Positions 31,957-42,600 of a DNA stretch of 64,000 nt are shown here, piece after piece. The notes under the pieces are model-generated. The model was not told the origin of the DNA. It saw nothing but the letters and a program-made list of their open reading frames with translations, and did not search any database. The position numbers and the translations under genes are program-made. Origin of the DNA: Fontibacterium sp040404065 (GTDB lineage Bacteria > Pseudomonadota > Alphaproteobacteria > Pelagibacterales > Pelagibacteraceae). The stretch lies in the NCBI GenBank assembly GCA_040404065.1, contig JBBAJM010000001.1. One strand, written 5' to 3'. How positions within the stretch are numbered: the first letter of the stretch is position 1; each line of letters starts with the position of its first letter.

Positions 31957-33684
31957 TTAAAAATTGAAATTGCCTAATATCCAATATCTATTGTCGTGAT
32001 TTTTTCCATCTGAGTCATTCCCTTGTGCTGAAGCACCTGGGTTACCACCATTAGTATGGGCAGCTATAAATTTTAAAGAAAATCCATCTGAATTTACAGC
32101 ATCAATTCCAAAACCATAGCCTGAAAGTGAGTATGCGTTATTTGCAACTGATGAAGTGCTAGCACTCGTGTTTTTAAACTGCTTAATTCTACCATGATCA
32201 TAAAAAATTGAAGGAGTTAACTCACCAAATATAGGAAAATTTCCTAAACTATACTTTAAATCTAAACTATATTTATAACCTTCATCTCCAGAAGCCTCTC
32301 CAGTTGGGTAAGCTCTAATTCCGGTTGGTCCTCCTAAAGACATTTTCTCAGAGGAGTCTAAATTTTTAGATGCAAATTGCATATCCGCTGCAAAATTTAA
32401 AGTAAATTTTTCTGGAAGCTGCTGGATTCTATTCAATTGAATATTTTGTTTATTGAAAGATCCGTTTGTTTTGTAGCCACTTGCTGATTGATCACTAGTT
32501 AAGCTACTAGCTAATTTTGAAAGATCTAAATCACCATGAGTAAAATTAAAACTTGCTTGAGTAAAACCGCCTCCAAAAAATTGGTCAATTTTTTGATAAG
32601 TAAATCCTAAATTATAATTACTAAGTTCTTTATCTGAAGTCGCAGCTCCAGTGCTCGTATTATATAAATATTTTTTATCATAATTAAAATTAGTTAATAC
32701 GGACTCAGCTGATGATCTTAATAAAGGATATTTTAAATTTATATTTGCATTCTCAGCTTTGCCAGTACTTTGCGGGTTCGTTAATAATTCTTTGCCAATT
32801 TTAAAATCAACAACGCTATAAAAAGCTCCGCCTCTTAAACCGCTTGGACCAATTGGAAAACTATAAGATATTCTTTTTGATTCTAGATCTCCTTCGATGG
32901 CTTTGGTTGCTAAAATTCCAATTTGGTCACCAATGCCGCTTGGATTATTAAAATCTACTGAAGCAGTTGCACGAAGTGATCCTGTATAACGGTTACCATA
33001 ATTATCTATCACCACAGCACCTTGAACTAAAGGTCCTTCATTTATATCTAAAATCATTTTAGTGCTGCCAGGTTCTGATCCTGGTTCTAATGTTAAACTA
33101 GCTCTTACTCCTGGATTGTCGTTAATATTTAATAATCCTCTCTCCACAGACTCTTTTAAAAAATTATCTTTTAGCGCATCATCCATATAAGCGCTTATCC
33201 TGTCCTCCGACATTCTCAGTTCTTTCTTATTTATTTTATAGGGTTCTTTTGAATCTAATTTTCCTTCATTAATTAAAATAATTAAAATTCCATCTTTAAT
33301 CTCTTGTTGCGGAATTATTGCTTGGGCTAAAAAGAAACCTTTTTGATTATAAAGCTGGGTAATGCGGTCTGCTGCAAATTGCATCTGAGCAAAAGTAAGC
33401 GAGGTATTGACCAGGTCAGATAATAAATTCTCTAACTCAGATATTTGAAATGCTTTTATATCGCCTTGAAGTTTGAAAGATTTAATAAGTGTTTTTTCAT
33501 CAGAAGATTTAAAGTCTTTTTTCTTAGTAGGCTCTAATAAACTTTTTGGTATTTGCTTAGGAATTTCCTTGATTCTTTCACGTTCATTTTCTTGATTTAA
33601 AATCTGCCCTGCATCAGGCTTGATTTGTGTATATCCAATAGATGGTGTCAAAAGTATGAAAAATATTAGAATGAGTTTTTTCAT
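31957..33684 (-). CDS. TpsB/ShlB-type two-partner secretion translocator
   Basis: This 575-aa outer-membrane protein begins with a signal peptide (MKKLILIFFILLTPSIGYTQ). A polar linker follows, then POTRA-like domains from about residue 70 with the motif F-F-L-A-Q-A-I-I-P-Q-Q-E-I. A C-terminal 16-strand barrel of the Omp85 superfamily completes it. The conserved barrel-loop motif is seen as G-G-P-T-G-I-R-A-Y-P-T-G-E-A-S-G-D-E-G, and the last strand ends in Phe (W-I-L-G-N-F-N-F). Such proteins export large beta-helical exoproteins. The giant protein in this locus is the obvious candidate. It is divergent from the TPR-glycosyltransferase gene. Confidence 0.88.
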   Translation of the reverse strand: MKKLILIFFILLTPSIGYTQIKPDAGQILNQENERERIKEIPKQIPKSLLEPTKKKDFKSSDEKTLIKSFKLQGDIKAFQISELENLLSDLVNTSLTFAQMQFAADRITQLYNQKGFFLAQAIIPQQEIKDGILIILINEGKLDSKEPYKINKKELRMSEDRISAYMDDALKDNFLKESVERGLLNINDNPGVRASLTLEPGSEPGSTKMILDINEGPLVQGAVVIDNYGNRYTGSLRATASVDFNNPSGIGDQIGILATKAIEGDLESKRISYSFPIGPSGLRGGAFYSVVDFKIGKELLTNPQSTGKAENANINLKYPLLRSSAESVLTNFNYDKKYLYNTSTGAATSDKELSNYNLGFTYQKIDQFFGGGFTQASFNFTHGDLDLSKLASSLTSDQSASGYKTNGSFNKQNIQLNRIQQLPEKFTLNFAADMQFASKNLDSSEKMSLGGPTGIRAYPTGEASGDEGYKYSLDLKYSLGNFPIFGELTPSIFYDHGRIKQFKNTSASTSSVANNAYSLSGYGFGIDAVNSDGFSLKFIAAHTNGGNPGASAQGNDSDGKNHDNRYWILGNFNF

Positions 33685-33746
33685 AAAATTTCGCCATATA
33701 TGCCTTGCTTCGAACTATTTATCAAATATTTAAAACTAGCTGACAT

Positions 33747-33764
33747 CATAATATGAGTATTATG
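33747..33764. promoter_or_regulatory. Perfect dyad between the translocator and glycosyltransferase genes
   Basis: CATAATA (33747-33753) and TATTATG (33758-33764) are perfect reverse complements around TGAG, centred in the 123-base gap between divergent genes. The position suits a shared operator. Function is inferred. Confidence 0.4.
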
Positions 33765-33807
33765 CTCAAATTGGCAATTTTATGCGAATAATTTTAATAA
33801 GAAAGAC

Positions 33808-35904
33808 ATGAAGGATATTGAAATTTCAAAACAACTATTTGAGGATGGTTTAAATTTAATTCAAAATAAAGAATTTGAACAAGCAGAAAAGAATTTTTTA
33901 AAATCACTAGAATTAATTCCTGACAGAGAGTCGGTGCTAAATAATTTATCTTCTGCACAAATAAAATTAACTAAATATCAGGATGCAAAAAAAACAGCTG
34001 AAAGAGTTATTGAATTAAATTCAAAAAATGCTGTGGCCTGGATGAATCTTGGTGTTATTGAACAAGAACTAAATAATATTGATGTATCTATTAATTGTTT
34101 TAATAAAGCGATAGAAATTGATCCTCTATATTTTCACGCCTACAATAACAGAGGTATTCTGTTATGCGAAGTAGGACGATACTCAGAAGCAATTGTAAAT
34201 TTTAATAAAGCGTTAGAGCTTCAACCAGATTTATTAGAGGCCATTCTCAATAAAGCCGATGCACTTAAAGAATTAAAAGATTTTAATGAAGCGCTTAAAT
34301 GCATAGACGCTGCTCTGAAAATTCAAAATCTTGGTCATGAAATATGGGCTAAGAAGGGAGGTATTTTACATAATATGAAACGCTACCAAGAAGCCATACA
34401 GGCATATGACCAAGCAATAAAATTAAATAAAAATTATGCCGAAGCATATTGCAATAAAGCTTTCACTCTTTTTACTATTGAACTTTTTGATAAGGCTATC
34501 GTTGAATGCAATAAAGCTCTTGAAATTAAAAAAATATTTCCTGAGGCATGGGTTAATCTTGCTGTATCTTATATTGGTTTAAAAAAATTTGAGCTAGCTT
34601 TAGAATATTGTGAAAAAGCATTAGCAGTTTCAGAAAATTTTATAGAAGCGTTAAATAGTAAGGGACTCTGCCTTTTTAATTTAAAGCAATACGAGGAAGC
34701 CAATAAAATTTTTGATAAAATTCTAGAGATGAAAAAAGATTTTCCAGAAGCAATGGAAAATAAAGCTAACATTCTGCACGTATTAAAAAAATATGACGAA
34801 GCCTTAATATTGTATGACAAAGCCATTGAAACTAAAAAAGACTATTATAAAGTTTTGAATAATAAAGGTTTGTTACTACACGCCTTAGGTCACATTAAAG
34901 ATAAAAAATATTTTAATTTAGCAAAAGATTGTTATGACGCAGCAATAAAAATTAAATCTGACTATGCTGATACCTATTGGAATAAATCTTTAAATCAATT
35001 AACCCTTGGAGAATTTGAAGAGGGTTGGAAAAATTATGAATATCGTTTTAAATTAGAAAACTCTGAGCCTCAATTTATAGAAATTCCAAGATTAGAAAAT
35101 TTAAATAATTTAATTAACAAAAGAATATTAATTTGGTCTGAACAGGGTCTTGGAGATAGCATTCAATTTTGCAGATATATCGACAAAATTTTAGATCTTG
35201 GAGCAAAAGTAACCTTTGATACGTCTAAAGCACTAACTACATTGATGTCGAGAAGATTTAATTGTGAAATTAATGAAACGGGTAAAGGTATTATTAAAAA
35301 TAATTTTGACTTTCAAGTACCCTTGCTAAGTTTGCCTATGCTATTTAATGCAAATTTAAATAATATTCCTTTTAGCGGTGCTTATTTAAAGACTTCAAAA
35401 GATAAAGATGATGAGTGGTTTAAAAAATTAAAATTAACCAAACAAAAATTAAATATTGCAATAACCTGCGCTGGTAATCCAAAATATGTTGCAGATAGCG
35501 AACGATCGGCCAATCTAGAAATCTTTTATCCGTTAGTAAATAAAGTAAATTTATTTTTAGTTCAAAAAGAAATAAAGAAAGAAGATGAGATTTTTTTAAA
35601 AAAATATCCGCAAATAAATTTTATAGGTAAAGATATTGATAATTTTGATGATCTCGCTTCAGTAATGCAAAACATGGATTTGGTTATTAGTACCGATACC
35701 TCCATTCCTCATTTAGCTGGAGCCATTGGGAAAAAAGTTTTTATACTCCTTGGAAAAATAACCGACTGGAGATGGATGTTAGATACTCGAGTAAGTCCTT
35801 GGTATAAATCTGCAACTTTATTAAGAAAGAAATTTAATCCCAAAAATAATACCACCGATTGGTCTTCAGCTTTTGAAGAAATTATAAAAGAGTTAAAAAT
35901 TTAA
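33808..35904 (+). CDS. TPR protein with GT9-like glycosyltransferase domain
   Basis: This 698-aa protein begins with about eleven tetratricopeptide units (roughly residues 5-400), with repeats such as A-W-M-N-L-G...A-I-E-I-D-P. The C-terminal part (about 410-698) resembles glycosyltransferase family 9. It shows W-S-E-Q-G-L-G-D-S-I-Q-F-C-R-Y near the start of the domain and S-T-D-T-S-I-P-H-L-A-G-A-I-G-K near its end, then D-W-R-W and S-P-W-Y. There is no signal peptide, so it should act in the cytoplasm. Such TPR-GT fusions are often found beside large adhesin genes. I infer that it glycosylates the giant exoprotein. Confidence 0.85.
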   Translation: MKDIEISKQLFEDGLNLIQNKEFEQAEKNFLKSLELIPDRESVLNNLSSAQIKLTKYQDAKKTAERVIELNSKNAVAWMNLGVIEQELNNIDVSINCFNKAIEIDPLYFHAYNNRGILLCEVGRYSEAIVNFNKALELQPDLLEAILNKADALKELKDFNEALKCIDAALKIQNLGHEIWAKKGGILHNMKRYQEAIQAYDQAIKLNKNYAEAYCNKAFTLFTIELFDKAIVECNKALEIKKIFPEAWVNLAVSYIGLKKFELALEYCEKALAVSENFIEALNSKGLCLFNLKQYEEANKIFDKILEMKKDFPEAMENKANILHVLKKYDEALILYDKAIETKKDYYKVLNNKGLLLHALGHIKDKKYFNLAKDCYDAAIKIKSDYADTYWNKSLNQLTLGEFEEGWKNYEYRFKLENSEPQFIEIPRLENLNNLINKRILIWSEQGLGDSIQFCRYIDKILDLGAKVTFDTSKALTTLMSRRFNCEINETGKGIIKNNFDFQVPLLSLPMLFNANLNNIPFSGAYLKTSKDKDDEWFKKLKLTKQKLNIAITCAGNPKYVADSERSANLEIFYPLVNKVNLFLVQKEIKKEDEIFLKKYPQINFIGKDIDNFDDLASVMQNMDLVISTDTSIPHLAGAIGKKVFILLGKITDWRWMLDTRVSPWYKSATLLRKKFNPKNNTTDWSSAFEEIIKELKI

Positions 35905-36009
35905 TTTAGCCGAATTCGCCTAATAATTGAAAATGTTATCAACATCTGATTTGATCAATTATCCATAATTACTTTCATAATAGGCACGAATCTAACTATC
36001 GCTACATTG

Positions 36010-36561
36010 ATGGTTAGACCAACTATCCAGACAGTAAAAAAAAATTCAATATTTCTTATATTACCATTATTTCTTTGTCTTTTTTTTAGCAAAAGCAGCT
36101 TTGCGGAACCAAAGGTGGCTTTTGGCACTTTTGTAGTTACTGCAACCATTGTTAGTAAATGCGAAACTACTGCAAGTGAACCTCAATTTGTAGATGATGC
36201 TTTTCAATCAATTCAAATAGTATCTGACGTAACGGTCGTTTGTAATAACAACAGCAAACCTATCATAAAAATTATTAGCAAAAATATCAAAGAACTACTT
36301 GATAATAATTATGCATTAAGATTTAAAAAAAATAATGGAGATTTGGTTGAGTTTATTTCTGACACATTATTAGCAAGACTTAAGTCTAATTCATCTTCAA
36401 TGATAGATTTCGAAGAAGAAACTTTCACTCTAAAAAAGAATTATTCTGATAAAATAAAAAAAATAAATTTTGACACACCAAAATTATTAAACAGCAAAAT
36501 TGATAATGCTAAATTACAAAAATTCCAAAATAACCCCATTATTTTTGAAATAAGCTATTAA
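36010..36561 (+). CDS. Divergent pilin-like subunit beside the usher gene
   Basis: This 183-aa exported protein has a long basic N-terminus and a signal peptide ending near S-S-F-A. It then has F-G-T-F-V-V-T-A-T-I-V-S-K-C-E, which echoes T-F-L-V-S-F-S-V-A-A-S-C in the SCPU subunits. A second cysteine comes in V-V-C-N-N-N, and the protein ends I-F-E-I-S-Y. The middle is unusually charged and lysine-rich. I use the ATG at 36010 in preference to the TTG one codon before. It sits 95 bases before the usher, a common place for a minor or tip subunit. The subunit role is inferred. Confidence 0.62.
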   Translation: MVRPTIQTVKKNSIFLILPLFLCLFFSKSSFAEPKVAFGTFVVTATIVSKCETTASEPQFVDDAFQSIQIVSDVTVVCNNNSKPIIKIISKNIKELLDNNYALRFKKNNGDLVEFISDTLLARLKSNSSSMIDFEEETFTLKKNYSDKIKKINFDTPKLLNSKIDNAKLQKFQNNPIIFEISY

Positions 36562-36656
36562 AAGAGTCTATTTTAGAGAATAGCTGACTATTTAACCCCG
36601 TATTTCCTAATATTTTAGTTCCCTTATTACGCGAAGCAAAATAATTAGCCCTCAAA

Positions 36657-39134
36657 ATGTTCGAATTTTTAAATGCGCTTCTTTTCATGTCGTCTGCTAT
36701 GGCTGCAGAGCCTGTAGATGCTAAAAAAGTAATATTAAAAGAAGAAAGATATGAAATTAATAGAAGCGTTGATGAGTCAACAAATTCATTAGAAGACGCT
36801 GAAAAAAAATCTACTAAAGTAAAAGAAATCGCACCAACTAAAACTGCCCAAAAATCAACTGAAACAGAAACTGCCAAACCCAAATTATCAGGCTGTACAA
36901 CAAAAGCTGAAATATTACTTGTGGATGTCTCAATTAACTTGTTACAGTTATCGGAACCAATCCGAGTAGAAAAATTAGCCAACGGTTCACTGGTATTACC
37001 TGAGTTAATTTTTAAAGAATTAAAACTTGTTCCTAAAAGTGAAAAGATTCAAATGTCGGATTGCTCATACGGCTATCCTCTAAATACAAGTTCAGGCCTT
37101 ACATATAATTTTGATTCAGAAAAATTTGCTTTAGATATTAGGGTGCCCGTTGAATTATTTGAACTTAATGTTTTTAAACAAAAAGAATCTTACAAACTAA
37201 ACCCGGACAAGAGTCCCTCTGGAGGCTTTGCTAACTATCAGGTATATGCAACGCAGACTAAGGCGAGCGATAGTATTTCAGGTGTATTTGATTTAACTGG
37301 TTTTAATAAAAAAGGATCATTGTCTACCGGTTTAATAGTAAACCAAGACTCTCATACAACTAATTTAATAAGAGCTTCAACTTACTATCAAAAGGATCTG
37401 CCTGATAAGATGCAATCCTTTGTTGTAGGAGATACAGTTAATAATGACGGGAACTGGAGTCGTTCTGCCAATTATTTTGGGGTTAAATGGTCTAGAAACT
37501 TTTCAACTCAACCTGGTTATATTTATACTGCAAATCCAATTATTTCTGGCTCTGCAGCACTACCTTCGGTTGTAGATGTGTATGTTAATAATCAAAAAAC
37601 ATTCTCACAAAAAGTAAACCCCGGACCATTTGATATAACCCATCTTCCAGTGCCTGGTAACGGAGCAGGTCAAGTTGATTTGATTGTAAAAGATCTTTTA
37701 GGAAATGAACAAGTCATTACGAAAAATTTTTATCAATCACCTATATTATTAGCTAAAGGTGAAAATGATTTTTCACTTGAGTCCGGTTTCTTAAGAAAAA
37801 ATTATGGAATAAAAAATAATGATTACCAAGATGGTTTTATTTCAGGAACTTATGTTCACGGTGTTACAGATGCCATTTCAGCCAGAGGTCGTATGGAGTT
37901 ACAAACTGATAGACAGGCAGCGGGCGGTGATGTTGCTTTTACATTAGGTAATTTTGCACTTCTACAAGCATCAGTGGCTTCTACTAATGATAATATTAAA
38001 GGAATTGGTCAGCAGTATGGAGTTAATATTGAAAATATGGGGCAATTTTTGAAAACCAGCGTAAGTGTAAAAAAATTTGATAAAGAATTTTCTCAATTCG
38101 CTTCTACCCCTGGTGAGATGCAGCCAAAAACTAGGACCAACGCATTTGTTTCATTTCCAATTCCAATTATTAGCAACAACATTACTATCGGTTACGTAAA
38201 TCAAAACAATTGGGATGCTGATCCTTTTAAAAATGCGTACATAAGTTCAGGTTTCGCATTACCTTTTGGAGCCAACCTTGCTCTTTCTTATAATAAAAGA
38301 TTAGACACATTAAAAAATTGGGGAGCTGCTGCGGTTGTCTCTTTTCCTTTAGGAGATTACTATACAAGAGTTGATCGTACGATTGATCCTAACGGAACCA
38401 AAACTAATACTTACGCTGTATCGACAAATATTCCCGCAGGTCCAGGCATGGGTTGGAATATAGTAAATGAAGAACTAAGAAATAATGTAAAGGCTAATGC
38501 GACTCTAAATTCAAACACGGCTCAATACTCTGCTCAACTGAATGTACAGGATGGCGTGACCACTGGAAAACGTTTAGGAGCTAACGGAACAGTTGGAGTG
38601 TTAGGTGGAGAAATTTTTATATCAAGATATGTTAATGGTTCGAGCTTTGCAGTTGTAAAAACTGAAGGATTGAAAGATATAAAAATCTATAACCAGAACA
38701 ACATGGTAGCGGTTACAAATAATAACGGAACTGTGGCGTTCCCTATACGAGCTTATGAAAAAACAAAAATTGAAATAAAAGATAATGAAATACCTCTTGA
38801 GGCTAACTCAGATGTTCTAGAAATGAACCCGATCGCATATGCAAGAAGTGGGGTATTAGTAAAATTCCCAATTAAAATAGCAAAGAGTGCTCTTGTTAGA
38901 ATTTATCTACCTAACAATGTTCCGATACCTGCTGGCGCAACGGTGAATGTGGCTTCGAGTAAAGAAAATTATATTGCTGGTAGAAATGGTGAAGTTTACC
39001 TTACAAATTTAAGTCAAAAAAACCAATTAACAGTAACTTGGTTAGAGAATAAATGTGAACTAAACCTTGAAATTGATATGGAGCAACAACAAGAACAAAT
39101 TATTGGTCCAGTTAAGTGCGTGCTTACAAATTAA
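36657..39134 (+). CDS. FimD/PapC-type outer-membrane usher
   Basis: This 825-aa protein assembles and exports chaperone-bound pilins. After a signal peptide (about 1-17) comes an odd Lys/Thr/Glu-rich spacer (about 30-75), not typical of ushers. The N-terminal chaperone-binding domain follows and then the large barrel. The usher signature is seen in P-G-P-F-D-I-T-H-L-P and V-K-D-L-L-G-N-E-Q-V-I-T near residues 325-355. Many aromatic strands such as N-Y-Q-V-Y-A occur. The C-terminal domains include two cysteines near the end (N-K-C-E-L and V-K-C-V-L). It converges on the pilin gene at 39138 with only three bases between stops. Confidence 0.9.
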   Translation: MFEFLNALLFMSSAMAAEPVDAKKVILKEERYEINRSVDESTNSLEDAEKKSTKVKEIAPTKTAQKSTETETAKPKLSGCTTKAEILLVDVSINLLQLSEPIRVEKLANGSLVLPELIFKELKLVPKSEKIQMSDCSYGYPLNTSSGLTYNFDSEKFALDIRVPVELFELNVFKQKESYKLNPDKSPSGGFANYQVYATQTKASDSISGVFDLTGFNKKGSLSTGLIVNQDSHTTNLIRASTYYQKDLPDKMQSFVVGDTVNNDGNWSRSANYFGVKWSRNFSTQPGYIYTANPIISGSAALPSVVDVYVNNQKTFSQKVNPGPFDITHLPVPGNGAGQVDLIVKDLLGNEQVITKNFYQSPILLAKGENDFSLESGFLRKNYGIKNNDYQDGFISGTYVHGVTDAISARGRMELQTDRQAAGGDVAFTLGNFALLQASVASTNDNIKGIGQQYGVNIENMGQFLKTSVSVKKFDKEFSQFASTPGEMQPKTRTNAFVSFPIPIISNNITIGYVNQNNWDADPFKNAYISSGFALPFGANLALSYNKRLDTLKNWGAAAVVSFPLGDYYTRVDRTIDPNGTKTNTYAVSTNIPAGPGMGWNIVNEELRNNVKANATLNSNTAQYSAQLNVQDGVTTGKRLGANGTVGVLGGEIFISRYVNGSSFAVVKTEGLKDIKIYNQNNMVAVTNNNGTVAFPIRAYEKTKIEIKDNEIPLEANSDVLEMNPIAYARSGVLVKFPIKIAKSALVRIYLPNNVPIPAGATVNVASSKENYIAGRNGEVYLTNLSQKNQLTVTWLENKCELNLEIDMEQQQEQIIGPVKCVLTN

Positions 39135-39137
39135 ATT

Positions 39138-39605
39138 TTAATAAATTAGTTTTACAACTGGAGGATTTGCATTGTGTGTATATTCACCAGCTGTCATATT
39201 AGTTTTATTTCTTAAAACTACCTCGCCATACATAGGCCTAACATCAATACCATTGCCGTTAATATTTTTAACAGTTCCAGTAATCATATTAGTTTCACTC
39301 CATACTGCGGTGTAACTTGGTGAAGTAAAAAGAGTATAATTCAACAAACCTCCCCTGCCATTGCTTATGCTTAATGTCTGGTTTGTTAATGCTAAACTGT
39401 AATTAACGTCGCCTGTCATATTAGAGCAAACAACTGTGATTTCACCAACAGTTTTAGCAGAAGGACCGGATCCAAAGTTATCAAATTTACCAAAATTTAG
39501 TCTTCCTTCAGCTATTCTACAAGAAGAGGCTAGTGCGTTAGAGATAGAAATTAATCCTAACATAAACACATATATAAATAATTTTTTAAAGTAATTTAAT
39601 TTCAT
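39138..39605 (-). CDS. SCPU-domain pilin-like subunit next to the giant gene
   Basis: This 155-aa exported protein has a signal peptide ending near N-A-L-A-S and a spore-coat-U-like mature domain. It reads S-C-R-I-A-E-G-R-L-N-F-G-K-F, then V-V-C-S-N-M-T-G-D-V-N-Y, and ends P-P-V-V-K-L-I-Y. It starts five bases after the stop codon of the giant exoprotein gene, so the two are cotranscribed and probably translationally linked. That links the pilus subunits and the giant protein in one transcript. It could cap the fibre or be an accessory of the giant protein; neither can be shown from sequence. Confidence 0.8.
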   Translation of the reverse strand: MKLNYFKKLFIYVFMLGLISISNALASSCRIAEGRLNFGKFDNFGSGPSAKTVGEITVVCSNMTGDVNYSLALTNQTLSISNGRGGLLNYTLFTSPSYTAVWSETNMITGTVKNINGNGIDVRPMYGEVVLRNKTNMTAGEYTHNANPPVVKLIY

Positions 39606-39610
39606 AAACC

Positions 39611-42600
39611 TTAATTTATAGCTCCTGCATTTACCGTCTCTACTGCGCTACGTGTGCCAGATAAAGTTATCGTACCAGCTCCACTTTTCACAAAGCTAAA
39701 GCCTCCTATTAAATCGCCGTAGAAATTAGTGTTACCAGACTGACTTAAAGTGAAAACATCAGTTCTGTAAGCAATGATACCAACGCCAGTCAATCCTGAT
39801 GTTGATGATAACGAACTAAATTGTTGACCGATATTTTGATCAACCATTATCAATCTAGCTCCATTACCTGTGAACGAAAGAGCTGAACCAGTAGGAAGCG
39901 CGTTATTACCACCGATAATTATATCGCCAGCTGCTATAATTGTATTACCCGTGTATGTGCTCGCACCATTTAATCTTAAAACGCCAGCTCCTGATTTTGT
40001 AACTGTACCTGTGCCACTAATTACTCCTGAATAATCACTGAAAATTCTTTGTAAAATTGTTAAAGCTCCGCCGCCACTACCTAAGCTAACATTTCCACCT
40101 GAAGCTCCGCCGCCAGCTAACGAACTGATCGTTTGAGTTGTTCCATTAATATTTAATCCAACTCCAGCTGTATTTGCTAACACTACTGAAACAGAACTTG
40201 TGATGGCGTTATTAGCTGCCAAATTTAATGTACCAGCACTTACAGTTGTTAGACCTTGATAAGTGCTACCGCCTGTTAAAGTTAAAGTTCCACTTCCAGT
40301 TTTAGTAACTGCTCCAGAAGTATTGTCTTTAATTATTCCAGCAAATGTTGCATCGCTTGTTTGATTGATAGTTAAAGTGCTGTTTGGATATAACCAAGCT
40401 AAAGCACCAGAGTCACCTGATAATGTTCCAACATTTAATGACAAACCATCTTGTAATAATAATAATCTAGCAGCTCCAGTTAATGATAAAGCAGTATTTG
40501 GAATTCCGCCATTAATCATAATGATTAAATCTCCACCTGTAACTGCAGTCGCGCCAGTATAAGTGTTAACTCTTGTTAATCTTAATACTCCGTAACTTGA
40601 TTTAGTAAATGATCCATCACCACTGATTACGCCTGCGTAATCTCCAAATGTAAATTGATTTACTGTTAAAGCTCCACCTGTTCCTAAAGTAATATTACCA
40701 CCCGTTGTTCCACCACCAGAAATTGACCCGATCGTATCAGTTTTGCCATTAACATTTAAAGCAACTCCAGATGTATTTGCTAGAACCACTTCGCTGTAAT
40801 CAGGCATAACGTTGTTTGCTCCGATTTTTATAATTCCAGCATTAATTAATGTTTTTCCTGTGTAAGTGTTTGAGCCATCCAATGTTAATGTAGAAGATCC
40901 AGCTTTAGTTAAGCCACCATCCCCAATAATAGTTCCAGAATAAGTGCCATCAACTGCTTGCGTAACTGTTAAAACGTTAGATCTATTTGCTAAATTAATT
41001 TGAGCACCCGTTACTCCGTTACCAGATAATGAACCAACGTCTTGAGTAACGTCACTAAATATTAATAATAACTTACTAGTACCTGTAAATGTTAATGCAG
41101 TGTTTGGTAAAGCATTAGTAACTCCTACTATAATCTCTCCCTCTGTAATTGTTGTTGCGCCACTATAAGTGTTAGCTCTATTTAACCATAAAGTTCCGTA
41201 TCCTGATTTTGTAAATGAACCTGCTCCACTAATAACTCCGCTATATATTCCAAAACTAAATTGATTTACTGTTAAAGCTCCGCCAGTTCCTAAAGTAATA
41301 TTTCCACCTGAAGTTCCACCACCTGATAATGATCCAATTGTATCAGTCATGCCATTAACATCTAAAATAGCTCCAGCTGTATTTGCCATAACTACTTGAC
41401 TTGAATCTGGCATAACATTGTTTGCGCCTATTTTTAAAGTTCCACCATTAATTGTTGTATTGCCTATGTAAGAATTAGAGCCATACAATGTAACTACTGT
41501 GCCACTTGAACCAGACATAGTAAGCGGTGAAGAAAACATGTTGCCTAAATCTGCATAAATAGTGTGTGTTGTTCCTGATGTTGGATTTAATAAATAAGTA
41601 TTAGCAGTTATAGCGTTGCCAGATGCGCCAACTGTTACTGATCCGCTCGTTAATGTTAATGTATCAAAAACCTCTACACGGTCATTTAATTGTAAAGTTC
41701 CACCATTAACAGTTACAGCTGCACTGTTATCAATTACTGTTCCCACATCCGTAACTCCTGCTTGATCTAAAATTAAAGTTCCGGCAAGAACTGTTGTTAA
41801 ACCAGTGTAAGCGTTCGTTCCTGTTAAAGTTACTGTACCAGCGTCAGTTTTGGTAACCGCCCCTGCGCCGTTTCCAATAACTCCGCTAACAACTATATTT
41901 CCCGCTCCACCAAGTACTAGAAGTTGTGAACCGTTATTAATATTTCCGCTTAATGTTAAAATTCCAGAGTCAGAGTTAATTCTCACCCCAGAAGCTGATG
42001 ACGAAATATCAATTGTTCCCTGATAAGTATTGTTGCCGCTTATATTTCTTAAAGCTCCAGTTGAAGCAATTCCATCACCATTTAACGTTAATGCTTCAGT
42101 AGCAATTGTAATTCCACCTATTAATTCTAAAGCAGCACCTTGAGCAACTGTTATGCCTCCAGTTGTTGTTCCAAAAGCAGATGCATGACTTGCTCTTATT
42201 ATACCTGCAGAAATTGTTGTAGCGCCTGTGTAATTATTAGCGCCTGACAAGAATAATGTGCCTGATCCATCTTTAGTTAATGTACCAGTGCTTGTGTCAA
42301 TTGGGTCTGCAACTGAAATGTTATTGGCTCCACCGAAAGTTATATTATAACTTCCAGTAATTCCGTTACCGCTTGCAACATCTAAAGTTAACAATCCAGA
42401 GTCAGAGTTAATTCTTGAGTTAGATGCTAAAGTAATAGCACCACCATAAGTATTATTTCCTGAAATATTTCTTAAAGCTCCACCTGAACTAATTCCAGTT
42501 CCGTTTAATGTTAACGCCTCAGCGCCAATTGTAATTGCGCCTGATAATTGTAATGCAGCACCATCTGCAACTGTTACTCCACCAGCAACTGTTCCAAGAG

